A stretch of DNA of 64,000 nucleotides from Cheiracanthium punctorium (taxonomy: Eukaryota > Arthropoda > Arachnida > Araneae > Cheiracanthiidae), in contig JAWZYV010012540.1 of the NCBI GenBank assembly GCA_038373885.1, positions 62,001 through 126,000 of the forward strand, in the 5' to 3' direction. The first letter of the stretch is position 1. Each line of letters begins with the position of its first letter. The position numbers and the translations under genes are program-made. Below the pieces are notes generated by a model. It did no database searches, was not told the DNA's origin, and was given only the letters and a program-made list of their open reading frames with translations. Positions 54,521 through 64,000 of the stretch are shown in pieces.

Positions 54521-56081
54521 CAGTGGCGGCTCGTGACCTGCTTCAGTGGTGGGGCCCGAAAAAAATAGTGCCAGTTCAAATCGGGAAAATACATATACAT
54601 AGAGCTGTGGTGGATCGTCACCCATTTCAGTGGAGGGGGCTTTTTTTTTTTTTAAGCTCGAAAAGGTAAAACATATGAATCGCTTTTGTAAACAGTGTGA
54701 ATACATAAAAACTTTCGAATAACAAGTTATGAAAGGCGTATTGATTTCTCCTTTAAGTTTTCATTTAAAGACAGCCAGGGGCGTAGCCAGAAATTTTTCA
54801 TGGGGAAGGGGGGGGTTACTACTACTGCAACTCACATATTGCATACATGTGTGTGATAAGGGAGTGAAGAATATACATTTTGTATGGCAAAAAATTCCTC
54901 ATGGGGGGGGGTTATGACCCCCCTAACCCCCCCCCCCCCTTGGCTGCGCCTCTGAAGACAGCAGATTTATTTTGCACCAAAAAAACCTTTTCCTCCATTT
55001 TTCTTTCTCAAAAAGGTACAATATCAATTAAAAAAAAAAACAATATCAAAAAAGTATGATTTTCTTGAATACAATATTAAATTCAACAATTGCATGTGTA
55101 CATGTTGAAAAACGAATTGGTCCATAATGTTTCATCTCCAAATAGCAAACAATAAAAACGAAAAAAACAGAATTTTTTGCTTCACTTATTGAACGTCATG
55201 GTGCTTTACTGTACCATTCTAGTTGAAATGATCGTGTCCTTTTGCCATCTTTTTGTCTAAGGACAAAATTTTTTGGTTGATAGGGTCCCAAGCGTTTTAT
55301 TTCAAGCTTTTCTGCTATTTTTAATCTGCTGAAAGGAACTTGTAATAAACTGTCAACAGAATTCATAGTCGTTAAATATATTATAATTTGACAAAATATT
55401 TTAATCTACGACCATTTCTCACTCAATTGATACTTTCACTATATTTGAAACCGAAAAAATAGTAAAATTAAGTCTGTTTTAAATGAGATAAATAAAAATT
55501 CCTAATTCTTAAAGATGATCAGCGATAAGAACAACAATCACAATCAAGCAGCTTTTTTCGACCATAAGAACAAAACTCGCCAAATACAACTGTTTCCATG
55601 GAAACACTTTTATTTCTCCTATCGGGCCAATGCTAAGGGGCCCTAAATTGGTGCTAAATTAACTGTGTTTTCGCATTCTTTTTTGTGATAACCAGCCAAA
55701 TATGTTCATCTTTTGAGAAATGATCAATGGTACTAACACTACTGTGCTGTGCTTGGCGCAAATATATTCGGGCTTCATTTCTCCGGCCCCACCAGAGTGC
55801 TTCAATGGGGAATACATTGGAGATGCCGCGGCGCGGCCGTAGGATTTGAATGATGGCTCGCTTTACATAATTGGATTAAGGGACAAAGCTGGCATAAAAA
55901 ATGCTCTTTTAAATATTCCTTTTATCCATTTTAAATCAAAATAGAATAAAATACACGCAGACACCTTTATTAAAGTAAACTGATTTTAAAAGAATACAAA
56001 TTTTGCATTATAATTAAAAAAAACTTTTGAAATATCAGGTGGGGCCAGGCCCCTCTGGCCCCTAATGACGAGCCGCCACTG
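54521..56081. mobile_element. Non-autonomous hAT element
   Basis: Ends CAGTGGCGGCTCGTGACC and AATGACGAGCCGCCACTG, flanked by identical TGTAAAGG (54,513-54,520 and 56,082-56,089). 1.56 kb including a nested MITE. It has no transposase frame. An orphan right end of the same family is at about 40,589-40,611. Confidence 0.9.
54776..54954. mobile_element. hAT-type MITE, CAGGGGCGTAGCC family, copy 2
   Basis: 179 bp, flanked by identical AAGACAGC (54,768-54,775 and 54,955-54,962). It shares internal sequence (TTTTCATGGGG, ATATACATTTTGTATGGC) with 39,848-40,014. Nested in the larger hAT. Confidence 0.9.
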
Positions 56082-56489
56082 TGTAAAGGTATTACATCAT
56101 TAGTTTTTATACTGCTATTGTTTTTTTATATTGTAGCAAATCATGTACAATTTATTTTTAAAAGTACATGAATTGAGGGGGTGGCCCTAGATAGGGCCAA
56201 GAAACCCAGTAAATAGAAAAAAGGAAATGTAAATTTTATGTGAACCTAAAAATGGAGCGGGTTAATTATTTTAATGGAAGATAAAAAGTACAGTTAGTGT
56301 GTCCTAATTGTAAATTTTACAGTCAAACGATGGCTTTGTACGATTGAAGATATTGAGTATCCTTGTTAAGCATATTGTCTGGGAAAAATTCAAAATCTAT
56401 TGAGACAAAATTTTTGCCTGAATAAACAATGAAAAAAGACATAGATTCTCATGAACAACTAGACATACTAGAAACTGGAGTAAATAAAC

Positions 56490-57365
56490 ACCAGCTTCAA
56501 ACAGTATCAATCTTCTTTCACCTTCCATTGTATTGACAGACAATGTGCAGCAGAGACGCCTAACATTTTAAATGCTATGTATAAAGTTAGCATTTATCTT
56601 CAAAAACCAGGTCTTGATTTATTTAGAGCTGTTAACTTGTTGAAAGGGTTGAATGAAAATATTGCATCCTTCAGAGATCAATTTGATGAGTTAAAAGAAA
56701 GATCTCAATTGCTATCTCCACATGTAGCGACTTCACCTAAGGATCAGGGGAAAAGACTGAGAAGAAAAAAAATTACCAATGGTACTCTCGAATCCGAAAC
56801 AACTAGCCATGTAACTCTTCAAGGATTTGAAAAACTTAAAGTTGAAACTTTATTTGTGATAGTCGATAGATTAAATTCAGAAATGATAAAACGAATTGAT
56901 GTTTATATCTCAGTATGCAGCTTTTCAATTTCATTACTAAATTAGGTCTTGAACAAATAAATGAAGAATCAGTTAATAATTTTCTTGGAGTTTATGAAGG
57001 AGAAGTGGATTTTGAAGCCATAAAATCTGAAGTCATTCAATTTTGACAATATTTGTTAAGCTGTAGCTTAGAAAATAATCACCGCACCGATACATATTTA
57101 TGATCATATGTTTAAGAACGAGTTAAATGAGATTTTTCCAAATATGTTTATTTCATTACGTATTTATTTAACTATACCGATATCAAATTGCTAAGCCGAG
57201 AGAGCAAACTCCAAATTAGAAAGAGTTCTATCTCTTCGAAGAACAAAAATGCAGCAGAATAAGCTGCAATGTTTGGCTTTGCTGTGCTCAGAGCACAATT
57301 TAACAAGCAACCTGGATTTTAAAGATGTAATTGATTATTATTGTTGTAGAAATATCATTATACTT
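56490..57365 (+). pseudogene. hAT (ZMYM1-like) transposase C-terminal relic
   Basis: The frame 56,577-56,945 reads LQKPGLDLFRAVNLLKGLN, as in the linker of ZMYM1-like hAT proteins. After a frame change, EESVNNFLGVYEGEVDF continues. Beyond about 57,115, FPNMFISLRIYLTIPIS, AERANSKLERVLSLR and LALLCSEHNL...DFKDVIDYY are the hAT dimerisation domain, with stops and shifts. It is distinct from both intact genes in the window, so a third lineage. Non-functional. Confidence 0.7.
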
Positions 57366-57674
57366 TGTATTAATCTAAAGGAAATTAAGCTAGGACTATG
57401 AAAAAATATCATAATAGGGAAATATTATCATTGTAGCGAGATACTACTGTAGTCAATTATAAATCAAAAACACTATATAATTTCATGATTGGCACTATAC
57501 ATTTGTATGGATAATATGAATGCACATTAGAACTCCTTTAAATGTTCTCTGCCCAAGGCACCCTTCCTTAGGCAGATGCCCCTAATGTTGGCTTGCCATA
57601 ACAAACAAACATTTGTATGTAAACCAAGAGGTAAAATCATACAAGACGGTGTGCACCCCATGTAAACACGGCGA

Positions 57675-57744
57675 CAAAATGGTTGGCGACAGTCGCTGGA
57701 GCTTGGCAGTTGCCAAGCCCCAGTGACTGTCGCCAACCATTTTG
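57675..57744. repeat. Near-perfect hairpin
   Basis: CAAAATGGTTGGCGACAGTC pairs with GACTGTCGCCAACCATTTTG, and the inner CTGG.GCTTGGCA pairs with TGCCAAGC.CCAG. The loop is only a few bases. No flanking duplication was seen. Confidence 0.8.
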
Positions 57745-57879
57745 CAGGATCAGCAAAGTATTTTAGCACATTAAAATTGCACATATATTCCACTAACAAA
57801 AGCATTGAAACAAAATACACCATCCATATTTAATCTAAAAAACGTCTGCAAATTCAGTAACTGGCAATTTAAAATGAGC

Positions 57880-58349
57880 AAACAGTGGACCGTTTTTAAC
57901 TGAAAAAAAAGTACAGTGGATTAAGCAATCTAGTTGTACAGTTAATGTAAACTGGGCAAACACTGGTCCGTTTTCAACTCAAAAAAACATCGGTGGATTA
58001 AACAACTTAGTTGTACACCTTATTTAAAGTCAGTATGATTAGAATAGCACATAAATAGCACTTACGAAAACATAAAAACATCAAATATCAATTTAAAATT
58101 CACATTAAAAACCTTAAACATTGCAAAAATTCATTAAAAAATAGCACTTACCTTTATTTTTTTAATTAACCACTCAGAAATGTCCCTAACACCCACCGGC
58201 TTATAACGTAAAACCAGCATGCTTTCTTTTATTTACTTTTATATTGACACTACATTTCTAACAAACACACACACCGGCTGATAACGTAAAACCAAAATGC
58301 TTTCTTTTATTTAGCTTTATATTCACACAATATTTCTAACAAACACACA
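57880..58349. repeat. Two short tandem duplications
   Basis: GAGCAAACAGTGGACCGTTTT..AGTTGTACA at about 57,877 recurs as GGGCAAACACTGGTCCGTTTT..AGTTGTACA at about 57,953. A second 78-bp unit, CACCGGCT.ATAACGTAAAACC, starts at 58,194 and 58,272. Both are diverged pairs in non-coding DNA. Confidence 0.7.
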
Positions 58350-58793
58350 TACACTTTCTTTTCATACAATAACATAACACATTTCATTCCCTTCCATCCA
58401 TAACATGAAACAATTTTAAATTCCCAAACTGACGATACACATTCTTTTATGATTGCCATTCAAAATACCACCGATAGGTAACTTCACTCCGGCTGTGCAT
58501 TGCGTACCCTGGCTCCAGAATGATCATCAATGAAATGTAAGCACAAACATTGATAAGTAAACAAGCACCGGATATGGAATATAGTCCACTCAAGATATTA
58601 GAACATATTATCTACTGAAAATGAGTGTGACACTGCCCTTAAAAGCGTTATATAATTTTAAAGGTATTTTTACAGTCTATTTATGTATAGTGTACGGTTG
58701 TGACATTTTATTGTTAACTATTTTACCTTAAAACATATTATAATAATTTAATTCAATTGAATGTCTAGTGTTGATCTGTTTGATGATTCTAAG
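58350..58793. other. Unassigned A/T-rich sequence
   Basis: No gene or element recognised here. Confidence 0.4.
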
Positions 58794-58983
58794 TGCATGC
58801 ATATCTGACAACTACTACGTAATATAATTAACCACTTTTAAACAAGAATTTTTGGCTTTAATATAGTAAAAAATTTTTTACTATGCATGTGAGCTGTTTA
58901 CTATTTTGGATAAATGCTTTTAAAATATATTGTTTATAAAAATTGGTTAATTATATTCTGTAGTAGTTGGCAGCTATGTGCAT
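58794..58983. repeat. Short inverted-repeat element
   Basis: ACAACTACTACGTAATATAAT at about 58,808 pairs with ATTATATTCTGTAGTAGTTG ending about 58,970, and the match extends outward to TGCATGCATATCTG / CAGCTATGTGCA. 190 bp, MITE-like. Target duplication not resolved. Confidence 0.6.
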
Positions 58984-59395
58984 TCAAAATTGAACAAAAT
59001 ATCTGGATATTTTTTTCTGGTTAAGCCAACAAAGCAGAAATCAGGCTTTTAACACAAACACTCAAGTAGTCACTGCATTAAGTGGCCTCTCACCATTATT
59101 CACTTGTAAAATTTCTTAATTTTGGTTGATTAATCCTTTATTATATATAATTGCAAACTGCAGTTATAAATGTTTACATCCAGTATTATGTATGATTATA
59201 AATTATTCCTATTTATGACTTTATTTATTACCTTTTCCAGGCTGCTGTTCATTTGTGACTTTTGCCGCACAGCTACAACATTCCTTACAGCTTCATAGTT
59301 TGTTCAGATATGTTCAAGTTATATGATGTTCTGGGATACTTTCAATAAAAATACAGGTAAAAAAGTGGATTCATAAAACTTTGGCTTTTATTTTA

Positions 59396-60008
59396 GGGTA
59401 ATTCCGTGTGTGACTTACACGACATTTGAGATTTTCCGTATGTTTCACTTTTGTTCAAAAGTGTAAATTAAGAATAAATTTAAACTTTCAGTAACAAATC
59501 ATAGAAGAGTAAAGTAAATACACTTATGTATTATGTTTTCAATAAAAATGTGTGCGATTTTTAATGTTTAAAAAAATAAAATAACTGTTTGTGACTGACA
59601 CGACGCAAAAAGAAACTGGTTTAGACTTGCTTTCACTTATATTAAAAATTCTGCTCTAGATTTAGTTCTTAAAATTTGAAACTCACATGAAATATCAAGA
59701 ATAGTGCATACAACAATAATAAGAATCAAATTCGAGTTCAATAAAATTTTTAAATCTTTTATTTGAGTTATCTGCTTGTGACTGACACGACAGATAATGT
59801 GTGACTTACACAACATCTGCAAATATTCAATCTGAAAACACAAGTTTGTTCATATAAAAACACAATTTTTTATTTCTTTTACTGTCTAGTATACTTTTAA
59901 TCTTTAATAAATAATTTAATATATATTTATTAAAATAGCATTAATGATTTTATGCTTCTTTACAAAGTAAACATCAACACTTGGGTATACATTCTCATGG
60001 AATTACCC
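59396..60008. mobile_element. GGGTAATTCC-ended element with TGTGACTKACACGAC repeats
   Basis: Ends GGGTAATTCCGTG and CATGGAATTACCC, both followed outward by TTTA (59,392-59,395 and 60,009-60,012). Inside, TGTGACT(T/G)ACAC(G/A)AC occurs four times (about 59,408, 59,591, 59,777, 59,801). No coding. Superfamily not assigned. Confidence 0.65.
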
Positions 60009-60938
60009 TTTAGACAGTTGCCTTGAAACTAGTTCGCATTATGTGCTTACCTCATTCTAAAATATGTTTTGCTTCTTGATAAAATAGTCATTATAAGAAG
60101 ATTTTAATCGCCCACATGTATATGAGTTAAATGATGCTATAAAAAAAAAAGATACAGTTTAAGTTTGATAAGTTTGATAAGTTTTAGTGAGTTTCAACAT
60201 TCTTAGTAAAAAATTTTATTGAAATTGCTGTAAAAGTGTTCTGTTAGAAGTTAATGTTCTTGTATGTACATTCATTAAGTCAAAACATTCATTTTCTTAT
60301 AATTTGACTAAAACGAGAAACATAACACTTAAAATTCGATTCTGTTCTTTTGTTGTATGCAAAAAAAGCTTTTTTTTTTTTTTTTAAAGAAAGAAAGAAA
60401 TCAGGTGGTGAATTTGCTTTATAGGAATGGAAGACAATGCGCATTCTTAACATTACCTTCTTTTGACTTGGGGTTTGCTATATTGTAAACCCAAATCCTT
60501 TGTGTGCTTTCATATTTCAATAAATTGAAATTTGTATTTAAAATTTTGTCTAACAATGTACATTAAAGTCAAATTTTATTGCATTATAGCATAAAAAAAA
60601 GCTACTTTTCTTCAAATGCTAATGTTTTGTACCACACTATCATACAAAAAAGCTTTAGTGTATCAAAAGCAATGGCAAACTAGGCTGTATAGGATTGAAA
60701 AAAGTTTATTATCTTTTTCACTCTCGTGCTGCAATATTTTATTATCACATATTTTGCATTGTAAGTAGCGTTTTCCAAAATGAACACATGTATACTACAA
60801 TATGTTTTGTTACCATTAGAATTATCTTTATAGACTGGTGTGGTGTGTGTAAAAAGTGAATATTGTCAGTTTAGACAGGTTTAAAATATATTGAGTTTAG
60901 GAATTCTGTCGGGACCAAAGGAAATATTGTTATTAGAC
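60009..60938. other. Unassigned A/T-rich sequence
   Basis: A poly-T run (about 60,370-60,385) followed by AAAGAAAGAAAG is the only notable feature. No coding supported. Confidence 0.4.
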
Positions 60939-62051
60939 CAGAGTTTCTTAAACTGTCGGTTGAGGGACCTGCAGCAGAGGTCACCAAAAATTTTTGCAAT
61001 TTTGGTATTTTTTTTTATTTGCTAATTTTATGACATTTTTGCCTTTAACAACATTTTTGTCTTTAATCACCGTAAAACACAAGAATCAGTCATGTGTAAA
61101 GAATATTGAAGAAGTGCTTTGTTCTGCAGTGTCGACTATTTTGTCAAGATTTGATATAATAATTAACCCTACAAAACTCAAATATTTTTTCTGTGTCTGA
61201 AATAAATATATGTGATAATGTTAGTGATTATTATTTGGCAAAAAATAGTTTAAAAAATAATAACCTAATATTTTACTAGAAAATCACTTTTTTTATTTCA
61301 GTTTTGTATGCAGTGCACTGGGCCTTGGCTATACTGTTTTGGTATTTATTTTGAAATTTTAGTTTTCAAAGCATTTCTTGATAGTACTAACTCCAACACA
61401 GTAATTTTTTCCAGGTCAAAACTCTTTGCTAACTATTTTTAGTTAATTTTCTAAAATAAACAAAATTTCATTCGAAAGATGTCTGTTTAACTTTCAATCT
61501 GTTTTGGCAATAATATGAACGATAAGTACATCTATCAGCAACAGCTTGAATTACATCGTTGCTATCTATGTATAAATGCTCTTAAAAACCGATAGATATC
61601 TGTAATAGTATTTTACAGATGTAGAGGAATAATTAAAGTTGTTGTTCCACATACGGTACCAGGTGCCTTGTACGGTTAAAAATAAACAGGCACACCCTTC
61701 CCATTGACCGCAGATCAGCTGTTAGAAGTGGAGGGTTTTCTCAATAGTGACCTTCTAAGTGACTTCACATATAATGGATTGACTATAGTTAATGTTTGCC
61801 CAAGTAATGGAATTTATTTTTATGGTTATACTATATTTTAAAGTTTGTTACTTATTTAAAATTTTCACATCAATTTATATATTAAAATTAACAATTGACT
61901 TAATGATCTAAAACTGCTATCGTATATTACAGTACTAGTGAAGAAACTGACAGTTTCACTTGCGCATGTATCAGATTTGTGCAATGTTTATGCCCACAAA
62001 ATTTTTGCAAATATTATGGAGTCTCTACACTAAAAAGTTTAAGAAACCTTG
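60939..62051. mobile_element. Decayed Charlie-like hAT element
   Basis: Left end CAGAGTTTCTTAAACTG and right end AAAAAGTTTAAGAAACCTTG show the CAGNGGTTCTTAAACT pattern of Charlie-type hATs. The flanks TATTAGAC and TTATAGGC match at 5 of 8. Short open frames inside have no recognisable motif. Confidence 0.5.
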
Positions 62052-62087
62052 TTATAGGCAATATCATTATATGCAGGTTTTACTGTA

Positions 62088-63611
62088 CAGTCAAAACTGC
62101 TTAAGTGCACATCTCCTAAATGCATAAACCCCCAAGTGCACAAAATATGAAAACCCCGAATTTCTTCCCTATGCATCTAATATTTTGTTGACCCGCATAA
62201 ATACACACCTCATAAGTGCATAAACCGCTACAGTGTCATTTTTTACATTAAAAAATTGTTTTTATAATGGAATTTTGACTGCATAAGCGCACATACATCC
62301 AAACAAACCAAAAAGAAGGAAATTGCAGTTTATCTGAGAAATCTCAAGAGAACACTCGGTAGTCATTTCTACCCTTCTATTTCAATCTTGATTTCCTCCC
62401 AAATCCACCCTCTCACAGCAGCGCCGCATAGCAAATCATAGCGCACGCCATCTCCATGTTGGGTCCGTGGATGAAATGCCAAGTATGTCATGAAAATGAC
62501 CCACAGTTTGAGTTGTACCACTAGAGGTGAAGGCTTTAAAAATTGACGACACTTTATATTTTCTCTACTTAAATTTATTTAAACATTGCACAAAAAGAAC
62601 ACTTACAAAACAAAAAAATTTAAAAACAATTTCAGATTTTAAGATAAACCAGGCCATCTGCAATAAATTTAAATGGAAAATTTTCCAGTTCCAGTGCAAG
62701 CCTTTTATAAAATATCTGGCAGAAATACATCATGCCCTTCCCATGACTTGGGCAACCTTCTAGCTGTATCAGCAGCCTGGCCTGTGTGTTTTCTCATAAA
62801 GCAGACACTTTATATACTATATAAAACAGGTTAATTTTACAGTTACAGAATAAAAATGTATGCAACATTTGCATAAAATAAAGGTTCAATAAATTTGCAT
62901 ATTGAAAACAACCTCAGAAAATTGCCTTTCACTTCAGGCTTTTCACTCTTCACCCATGGTTTAAACATTAGTTAAAAGTCCTACCCTAACCAGAACTAAT
63001 TCTCTTACCCCCATGATTCTTTAGAGAACCTAAGCATCTATTTGTCAAAAGGAAGACCCTTATTTTTCAGGAAGCATGACATCATTAAACTACGGGGCCA
63101 TAGTTCAGAGGCTATTTCCATCCAGCAGCAGTAGTCAACAACTTTATTAAATATTGAGCTTTTGTTTTTAAATTTTACTTTGAAGTTGTCTTGGGTCTTC
63201 AATGAATAAAAAGTATATTATTTCAATTTTATTTATTTAATTAATTTTTTTTCCCCAATAAGAATTAGGGGTTTTATTTTGTTTACATTTTTAACATATT
63301 AGAGATACTACTATTTAGGGTTATGAAGTTTAAAACCATTTGAATTTTATTTTTAAACTGATATTAATTACTTTTAGTTGAACTTTAATACAATTAAGAT
63401 GGTTTAACCCATGGGTGAATAACATAAACAAAACTTAAGCCTATTTGGCACATGAAAAAAAACTTGATGAAATAGATGGCTGATGCAAGGCCAGGGAAAA
63501 AAATTGGGCAAAATAAATTTTTAGCATCTTAAATTTGAATTCAGTTAAATATATTTAGTTTAATAAAAATTTAGCTCCAACAAAATGCCCCCCCTTTCCC
63601 CAGGCCCTGCA
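62088..63611. other. Unassigned region with a Tigger-like left end
   Basis: TACAGTCAAAACTGCTTAAG at 62,090, followed by repeated AAGTGCA.A..CC and CATAAGTGCATAAACC motifs, resembles a pogo/Tigger left terminus (TA then CAGTC). I found no right end. The rest is A/T-rich; an open frame at 62,527-62,763 has no recognisable feature. Confidence 0.35.
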
Positions 63612-64000
63612 TTAGCCAAATAACCATTCACAATAGAATGAAAACGCATCAAAGGGCAAAGCCTTTGTAAAAATGTCAGCCACATTGGCCTTTCCTGACA
63701 CATGTTTAAGTTGAAATTTGTCTAAAATTTCTTTCACATAAAAAGTCCTTGTATCAATATATTTTGTTCTTGAATTTTCTACATTATTTTTTGAAAAAAA
63801 CGGAGTACTTTGGTTGTCACAGTAAACAAGTGGTTTTTCCATTTTTAAATTTAAGACTTTTAATTCATCCAATATTCTTAGTAACCAACACATTTCTTTA
63901 ATAGCATCTGACAAAGCAATGTATTCTGCCTCCATACTAGATAAGGCAGTGCATTTTTGTTTGGACGAATTCCAAATGACTGGTACTTCATCAAGCAGGA
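63612..64000 (-). CDS. Ty1/copia polyprotein, RNase H C-terminal part, cut by the window edge
   Basis: The minus-strand frame is open from the right edge to a stop at 63,612. It reads VIWNSSKQKCTALSSMEAEY, CWLLRILDEL, LVYCDNQST, NSRTKYIDTRTFYVKE, FQLKHVSGKANVADIFTKAL. This is the RNase H domain that ends copia-type Pol proteins (family form: SSKKQ..VALSSTEAEY, DNQSA, RTKHID.R.HF.R, N.AD..TK.L). The acidic residues E (EAEY) and D (CDNQS, VADIFTK) are present. The rest of Pol would lie to the right of 64,000. No frame break is seen in this part, and an LTR should lie to the left, but I could not identify one. Confidence 0.85.
   Translation of the reverse strand, partial: LLDEVPVIWNSSKQKCTALSSMEAEYIALSDAIKEMCWLLRILDELKVLNLKMEKPLVYCDNQSTPFFSKNNVENSRTKYIDTRTFYVKEILDKFQLKHVSGKANVADIFTKALPFDAFSFYCEWLFG

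Noticed and set aside
60939..61200. 68-residue frame at the left end of the Charlie-like element
   Set aside because: No transposase motif; the element is decayed.

Overview
The window looks like AT-rich intergenic DNA from a large, transposon-crowded animal genome. Spliced genes with GT-AG introns, tRNA-derived SINEs, many hAT, Tc1/mariner and piggyBac-type elements and long A/T and TA runs point to an arthropod. A spider or other chelicerate is my best guess; that is an inference from the repeat families, not a species identification. No prokaryotic, rRNA or CRISPR signal is present.

Region by region. 1-8,039 holds a three-exon hAT-family (TTF zinc finger / DUF4371 / hAT dimerisation) gene with an uninterrupted predicted protein of 824 residues; its long first intron carries several small inverted-repeat elements. 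8,093-14,345 is a dispersed repeat hit three times: two head-to-head GGGCTC-rich mini-elements share one 8-bp target duplication (ATGTGCAC, present three times), and a complete hAT transposon (9,001-13,939, exact 8-bp duplication CTTCTAGT) with an 811-residue transposase sits inside the second. 14.4-16.9 kb carries a piggyBac-type MITE and a SINE. 16,969-22,136, 22,620-34,690 and 50,712-53,946 are three copies of a terminal-inverted-repeat family that starts GGG, carries GTAAGCGGGG in its ends and makes 8-bp duplications. The second copy is split by an 11.5-kb hAT-type element (22,723-34,234), which itself holds a mariner relic, a TCTCGCGAGA-rich hAT element and tandem arrays.

34.7-43.4 kb contains the most host-like gene, a 15-finger C2H2 zinc finger protein (36,436-37,839), followed by SINEs, MITEs and a broken second zinc finger exon (43,074-43,324). 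46.1-49.6 kb holds two TTAA-flanked MITEs and a collapsed LTR retrotransposon with two 169-bp LTRs. 50.7-57.4 kb has a pogo/Tigger-like element nested in the third GGG element, a 1.56-kb non-autonomous hAT with a MITE inside it, and a dead hAT transposase. 57.4-64 kb is mostly tandem and inverted repeats, a decayed hAT, and the RNase H end of a Ty1/copia polyprotein that runs off the right edge.

The genes do not form a pathway. What links them is transposition: two apparently intact hAT-type transposase genes lie beside non-autonomous elements with related ends, and the zinc finger genes are the only plausible host loci. Element boundaries rest on terminal inverted repeats plus flanking target-site duplications that I read directly; class assignments are inferred from termini, duplication length and residual coding.
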